Part shown: in pieces, positions 31,072-31,738 of the stretch
How positions within the stretch are numbered: position 1 is the stretch's first letter
How the letters are laid out: each line of letters opens with the position of its first letter
Source: Jaapia argillacea MUCL 33604
Lineage: Eukaryota > Basidiomycota > Agaricomycetes > Jaapiales > Jaapiaceae
Reading direction: 5' to 3'
DNA: 31,738 nt
Assembly (NCBI GenBank): GCA_000697665.1
Contig: KL197737.1
Span: forward strand, 65,188-96,925
Notes under the pieces: model-generated
The model's database searches: none
Told to the model about the DNA's origin: nothing
Seen by the model: the letters and a program-made list of their open reading frames with translations, nothing else
Translations under genes and position numbers: made by a program

Positions 31072-31738
31072 TACGATTCGCGAACCCGACTCTGCTCCCG
31101 ACGATCTCGCTCATTTCATCTTGACCTTCGCTTTTATCACTTTCCTTCCTGTACTATGTATAAGTTCCCAGGTTGCTGTTATAGAACTTATTGCAGCGGA
31201 ACACCACCACAACTAGGGAGCCAAACATGTTGAGACATGCACGAGCCAATCAGGGCATTGGGGTTTGAGCGATAAGGGAGGAAAATATAGGGAGGACAAG
31301 AGGACAAGGTGAGATAATGGGATAACGAGGTACATATTGGACTCATGTACGAGAGAAAGTTGAAAAGTCGCGAGAGGGCAAGTACACAATGAGATCCCTT
31401 GGAAACATCCTTGGATCGGTGACGAGGTCCTGAGATCCTGGGGGTGTGGGCGTCAAGAGGCCAATAACGATGTCGCAAACGTAGCCCGAGATCTGTTGGA
31501 TAGAATTCATTACGGGTAGATGATGAAAAAAAACCTGTTGAATTTCAGGCGTAGGGGTTAGTGCATGGACCTGTGAGAAAGTGGTGAGCGCCGAATTAGA
31601 GGAATAAAGTAAATGGAAGGGGAAGGTGGAAGTGTCAGAAGAATGTGTGATCGTGATTCATCAGCGGGTTCAGAATCTGGTTAATAGATCGTTTGTGGCA
31701 TCATGTGTGTGTGTGGGGGGGGGGGGGGGGGGGGGGGG
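31072..31738. other. Terminal stretch ending in TG repeat and 24-base G run
   Basis: No supported gene (a 96-codon minus frame at 31188-31478 is unconvincing). The last bases are a short TG repeat (about 31703-31715) followed by an unbroken run of 24 G at 31715-31738. Confidence 0.6.

Noticed and set aside
1-31738. tRNA, rRNA, CRISPR arrays and bacterial-type operons
   Set aside because: No convincing tRNA arm pattern, no rRNA-like sequence and no direct-repeat arrays were seen; the gene structure is eukaryotic with spliceosomal introns.

Overview
The window reads as nuclear DNA of a mushroom-forming basidiomycete (Agaricomycetes). The evidence is short GT-AG introns of about 50-65 nt in almost every gene, several micro-exons, fungal families such as DUF6534 seven-helix proteins, a POT/PTR2 peptide transporter, PPM1 and a TMEM70-like protein, and remnants of Harbinger-like and hAT-like DNA transposons. 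Gene models were spliced by hand; most close in frame over all exons.

Left part (1-8.1 kb): a decayed Harbinger-type transposase fragment, a short GGTATGG-rich non-autonomous element, an intact 395-residue APH/choline-kinase-fold phosphotransferase, and a duplicated family of unknown function (two minus-strand genes with one intron at the same place and phase). Between these two copies sits a complete 1,473-bp hAT-like element with terminal inverted repeats and a perfect 8-bp target duplication (ATAGGTGA). It is inserted in a minus-strand reading frame that stays open on the other side of the insertion. Middle part (8.1-18.3 kb): a poorly coding stretch, the PP2A leucine carboxyl methyltransferase PPM1, a 3.2-kb stretch with no gene I can support, an isocitrate lyase/PEP mutase superfamily enzyme, an F-box-like protein, and a close head-to-head pair consisting of a small unknown protein and a TMEM70-like mitochondrial membrane protein.

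Right part (18.3-31.7 kb): three DUF6534 membrane-protein genes (A plus, B minus, C plus) around a POT peptide transporter. All three share the same 16- or 15-exon plan. Their first 13 exons match nucleotide for nucleotide in length and total 705 nt each, including consecutive micro-exons of 12 and 14 nt. Between B and C lie a second, inverted copy of the GGTATGG element and a long imperfect inverted repeat with arms of roughly 255-280 bp that could fold into a hairpin RNA. The window ends in a TG repeat followed by 24 G, which looks like a contig end.

The housekeeping genes (PPM1, TMEM70-like, the ICL-family enzyme, the phosphotransferase) look intact and have no obvious joint pathway. The right part looks like a membrane-protein neighbourhood shaped by gene duplication and transposable elements. 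I found no convincing tRNA, rRNA or CRISPR array and no biosynthetic cluster.
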